The translations under genes and the position numbers were made by a program. The notes under the pieces are model-generated. The model searched no databases. It saw only the letters and a program-made list of their open reading frames with translations, and was not told the DNA's origin. A stretch of DNA of 44,273 nt from Parvularia atlantis (lineage: Eukaryota; Opisthokonta; Rotosphaerida), in the NCBI GenBank assembly GCA_943704415.1, contig CALSCO010001739.1, forward strand, positions 1 through 44,273. The letters run 5' to 3'. Shown here one piece after another: positions 42,333 through 44,273 of the stretch (the first letter of the stretch is position 1; each line of letters starts with the position of its first letter).

Positions 42333-44273
42333 TTAAACCTCGACGGCCGCGCCGCGGCTGCTTGTCGGCCCGGCGCCAGCGCCACCCGCCCACAGGGCGA
42401 GCTTCTCGAGCACGCGGCTGCGCGTGAACGGCTTGCTGAGCACTGTGTGTGCGCGGCGATTGGAGCGTGAGCATGGGCGCGCAGCACGCCGTCAACGTAC
42501 CGTCGTCGTAGACGTCCGCCAGCAGGAAGTTCTTCTCGAGTGCCATCGCGATGATCGGCACAAACTGGTTCGGTCCCTGCCGCGCACGCGCACGCATGCA
42601 TGTCAGACCGCCTGCTGCTGGCACGGCCCAGCCACCGCCACCTCGACGGAGCGGATCAGACGTGCGGCCGAGTTGACGCCCTTCTGGTTGGTCGAGACGT
42701 CCATGAACATGAGCGCGAACGGCGCGGCCGTGATTGCCTGGACGACGTTGCTGGCGTCGCGCGCGATTGTCACTTGGCACTGCGCCCTATGCACGTGCGC
42801 AAAGCCGTCGTGAGGTCGGGCGAGCGCCGCAAGCACGCCACGCGCGCGCACTCGACAAGGATCTTCTGCAGCACGCGCGACGAGACCGGGTTGCTCTCGA
42901 CCACGAGCACGCGCTTCTTCGCCGGCATGCCCGCGAGCGCCTCGCTCGACCGCGCCAGTGGTGCGCTGCTGCAGTGGGCGCGCATATCAGCATGCACACG
43001 CGCCAAGGCGAGCCGACGCACGGCTTCGACGTCGCCGATGACGACGACGACGACGCATCCGTTGGCCGCCGCATCGGCCGCCGCGCAGACGGCAGCGAGT
43101 GGTGGCGCGACCGGCGCTTGGGCGGCGACGGCACAGGTGTCTTGACCGCGCTCCCACCCGCACTGGCACTCGCACTCGCGCTGGCACTCGCACTCGCGCT
43201 CATGGCCGCGGCCAGGCTCGGCGGCACGCTCGTCGGCGGCACGCCCGGCAGCAGCGGCCCGGCCGACTCGGACAGCCTGCGCCGTCACCGCACGATCAGC
43301 GCCGTCCGAACACGCCAGGGAGGCCACGCACCTCCGCGCCACGGCCCGGTTGGCCTGCTGAAGCAGCGGCACGTTCTTGTACGCAAAGTCACCAAACTCT
43401 GCGTGGCGGAGCACCGCACCGGTCAGCGCGTACTGCGTGGACACTGAAGCACCGCACCAGAGTCGCGCGACGGCATGTCGAGCGCCGCGATCGAACTCGA
43501 CTTGAGGATGCGCCCGGCCTTGACCGCCGCGGCCTCGCCCACCGACAGCTGCACCCGGTCCGAGAAGCGCGAGACCGCCACGACCGGCGGCGACGCCGAG
43601 CCGGCCGAGTGGCTGCGGCCGATTTGCTCGTCGCTCGGCTTGCTGTCGGTCCCGCTCGTCTGCGCCGCACCGTCAGCACGGCTGCGAAGCGCACCGCGCA
43701 CAGGCAGCGCACGTAGTCGAGCGACGAGCCGTGGCTGTCGTTGGACGACTGGTACAGCTCGGCCGAGCCGCTGATCGAGTGCGCCCTGCACGCGCCCCGC
43801 AGTCAGCAGGCACAGCGTCCAGCTTCCCAGCGGCGAACCCAGACGATGACGTCGGCGGCGACGAGATGCTGCGATCGCATGCGCGCGCGTCAGACGCAAC
43901 AAACTTGTGCTGCGCTCCAGCACGCACCCGGATGTGCGGCCCGGGGGCGGCGTGGGCGAGTCGGACGCCGACCTGTGTGCGTGTGGGCGATCGTCAGACG
44001 CCACGCCGACGCACCAGCAGCCGCACGTGCCGTGAGTGCACCACGCGCGTGTCGTACAGCTCCTTCTCCATCTGCATCGACGTCACGCCGCGCCCGTCAA
44101 AGTACTCCTGCAGCCGCAGGCGCACGTGAGCAGGCGCCGCCGCCAGCGCACCGCCAGCACACACCGTGTCCTCGTCGCCAGCGACCTTGGGGATGAACAC
44201 GGGCGTCGTCTTGATCAGGTTGCCCCAGTCGATGTCGCTGAAGAACGCGTGCCTCTTGACCTGCACCCCCCCC
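42333..44273 (-). CDS. RIM15: C-terminal part of a Rim15-like kinase with receiver domain (partial)
   Basis: The kinase core lies beyond the right edge. The first visible exon is the AGC C-lobe end (VKRHAFFSDIDWGNLIKTTP, VFIPKVAGDEDT), as in MAST/Greatwall/Rim15 kinases, followed by EYFDGRGVTSMQMEKELYDT. A long Ser/Ala-rich linker (DRVQLSVGEAAAVKAGRILK, SHSAGSASPPV) leads to a response-regulator receiver domain: KKRVLVVESNPVSSRVLQKI, CQVTIARDASNVVQAI, PFALMFMDVSTNQKGVNSA, QFVPIIAMALEKNFLLADVY and VLSKPFTRSRVLEKLALWAG. The Asp in MFMD and the Lys in LSKP are present; one of the two N-terminal acidic residues is Ser and the switch Thr is Ala. A kinase with a C-terminal receiver is the fungal Rim15 arrangement, a TORC1/PKA-controlled quiescence kinase acting on endosulfines that inhibit PP2A-B55. 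Confidence 0.85.

Noticed and set aside
43140-43205. Repeating CACTCGC units as a satellite or CRISPR-like array
   Set aside because: They encode alternating Ser-Ala in the linker of the Rim15-like protein; no spacer/repeat organisation.
44263-44273. Terminal C run as a telomeric or assembly feature
   Set aside because: It is simply the 3' splice-site side of an intron of the Rim15-like gene (minus strand GGGGGGGTGCAG) cut by the window edge.

Overview
The window is nuclear DNA from a GC-rich, very compact, intron-rich unicellular eukaryote. I resolve 25 protein-coding genes and one relic of a gene duplicate in 44 kb. Most genes are split by introns of about 45-75 nt with a stereotyped layout: donor GTGCG, a CTGAC or CTCAC branch-like box, and a GCAG/ACAG acceptor. 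Because of this, single long frames show only pieces of each protein, and many long antisense frames are artefacts of base composition. The gene set points to Amorphea (an opisthokont-grade protist, apusomonad, amoebozoan or early-branching fungus). It contains an RFX transcription factor, a Rim15-type kinase with a C-terminal receiver domain, a TOS-bearing S6 kinase, a BRD7/9-type bromodomain protein, an SCT1/GPT2-type GPAT, a WD40-bearing ATG16, an RA-PH (MRL-like) adaptor and a fatty-acid-binding protein. I cannot name the species from sequence alone.

Layout. 1-680 (-) 5' part of a membrane-anchored protein; 710-3261 (+) ATG16; 3349-4677 (-) GT92-like glycosyltransferase; 4737-6667 (+) cytosolic tryptophanyl-tRNA synthetase; 6706-8005 (-) unrecognised helical protein; 8015-8715 (+) CYBC1/EROS-like membrane protein; 8885-9546 (+) fatty-acid-binding protein; 9880-11345 (-) PP2A catalytic subunit; 11561-12050 a tandem repeat and a broken 3' copy of the next gene; 12116-13503 (+) PLOD-type glycosyltransferase; 13662-17119 (+) RA-PH proline-rich adaptor; 17231-18175 (-) metallo-beta-lactamase-fold hydrolase; 18349-19717 (-) UBL-WLM metalloprotease; 19801-21766 (+) homogentisate dioxygenase; 21877-22734 (-) riboflavin-pathway reductase; 23100-25259 (+) RFX factor with a polyglutamine tract; 25338-27996 (-) GPAT; 28073-30366 (-) MATE transporter; 30411-32064 (-) phosphodiesterase; 32148-34170 (+) S6 kinase; 34240-36885 (-) WSC-domain POMGNT2-like glycosyltransferase; 37018-37344 (+) small PY-motif protein; 37380-38951 (-) MAT1; 38985-39888 (-) GATA-like zinc finger; 39908-42267 (-) bromodomain protein; 42333 to the right edge (-) Rim15-like kinase.

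Functional threads. ATG16, PP2A-C, S6 kinase and the Rim15-like kinase all belong to TORC1/nutrient signalling and autophagy, though their co-location may be chance. Three secretory-pathway glycosyltransferases (GT92-like, PLOD-like, POMGNT2-like) suggest a glycosylated cell surface. MAT1, RFX, the GATA-like protein and the bromodomain protein are nuclear. Gene spacing is extreme: start codons 9 bp apart at 8005/8015, 29 bp apart at 680/710, and same-strand gene gaps of 19-76 bp on the right half. Several starts sit directly behind a splice-acceptor-like sequence. The most notable items are the WSC + POMGNT2-like fusion, the kinase with a degenerate receiver domain, the MRL-like adaptor with an LD-like motif, the EROS-like gene and its near-zero promoter, the GC-AG introns, and the possible leader-splicing or polycistronic arrangement. 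No tRNA, rRNA, transposon, viral element or CRISPR array was recognised.
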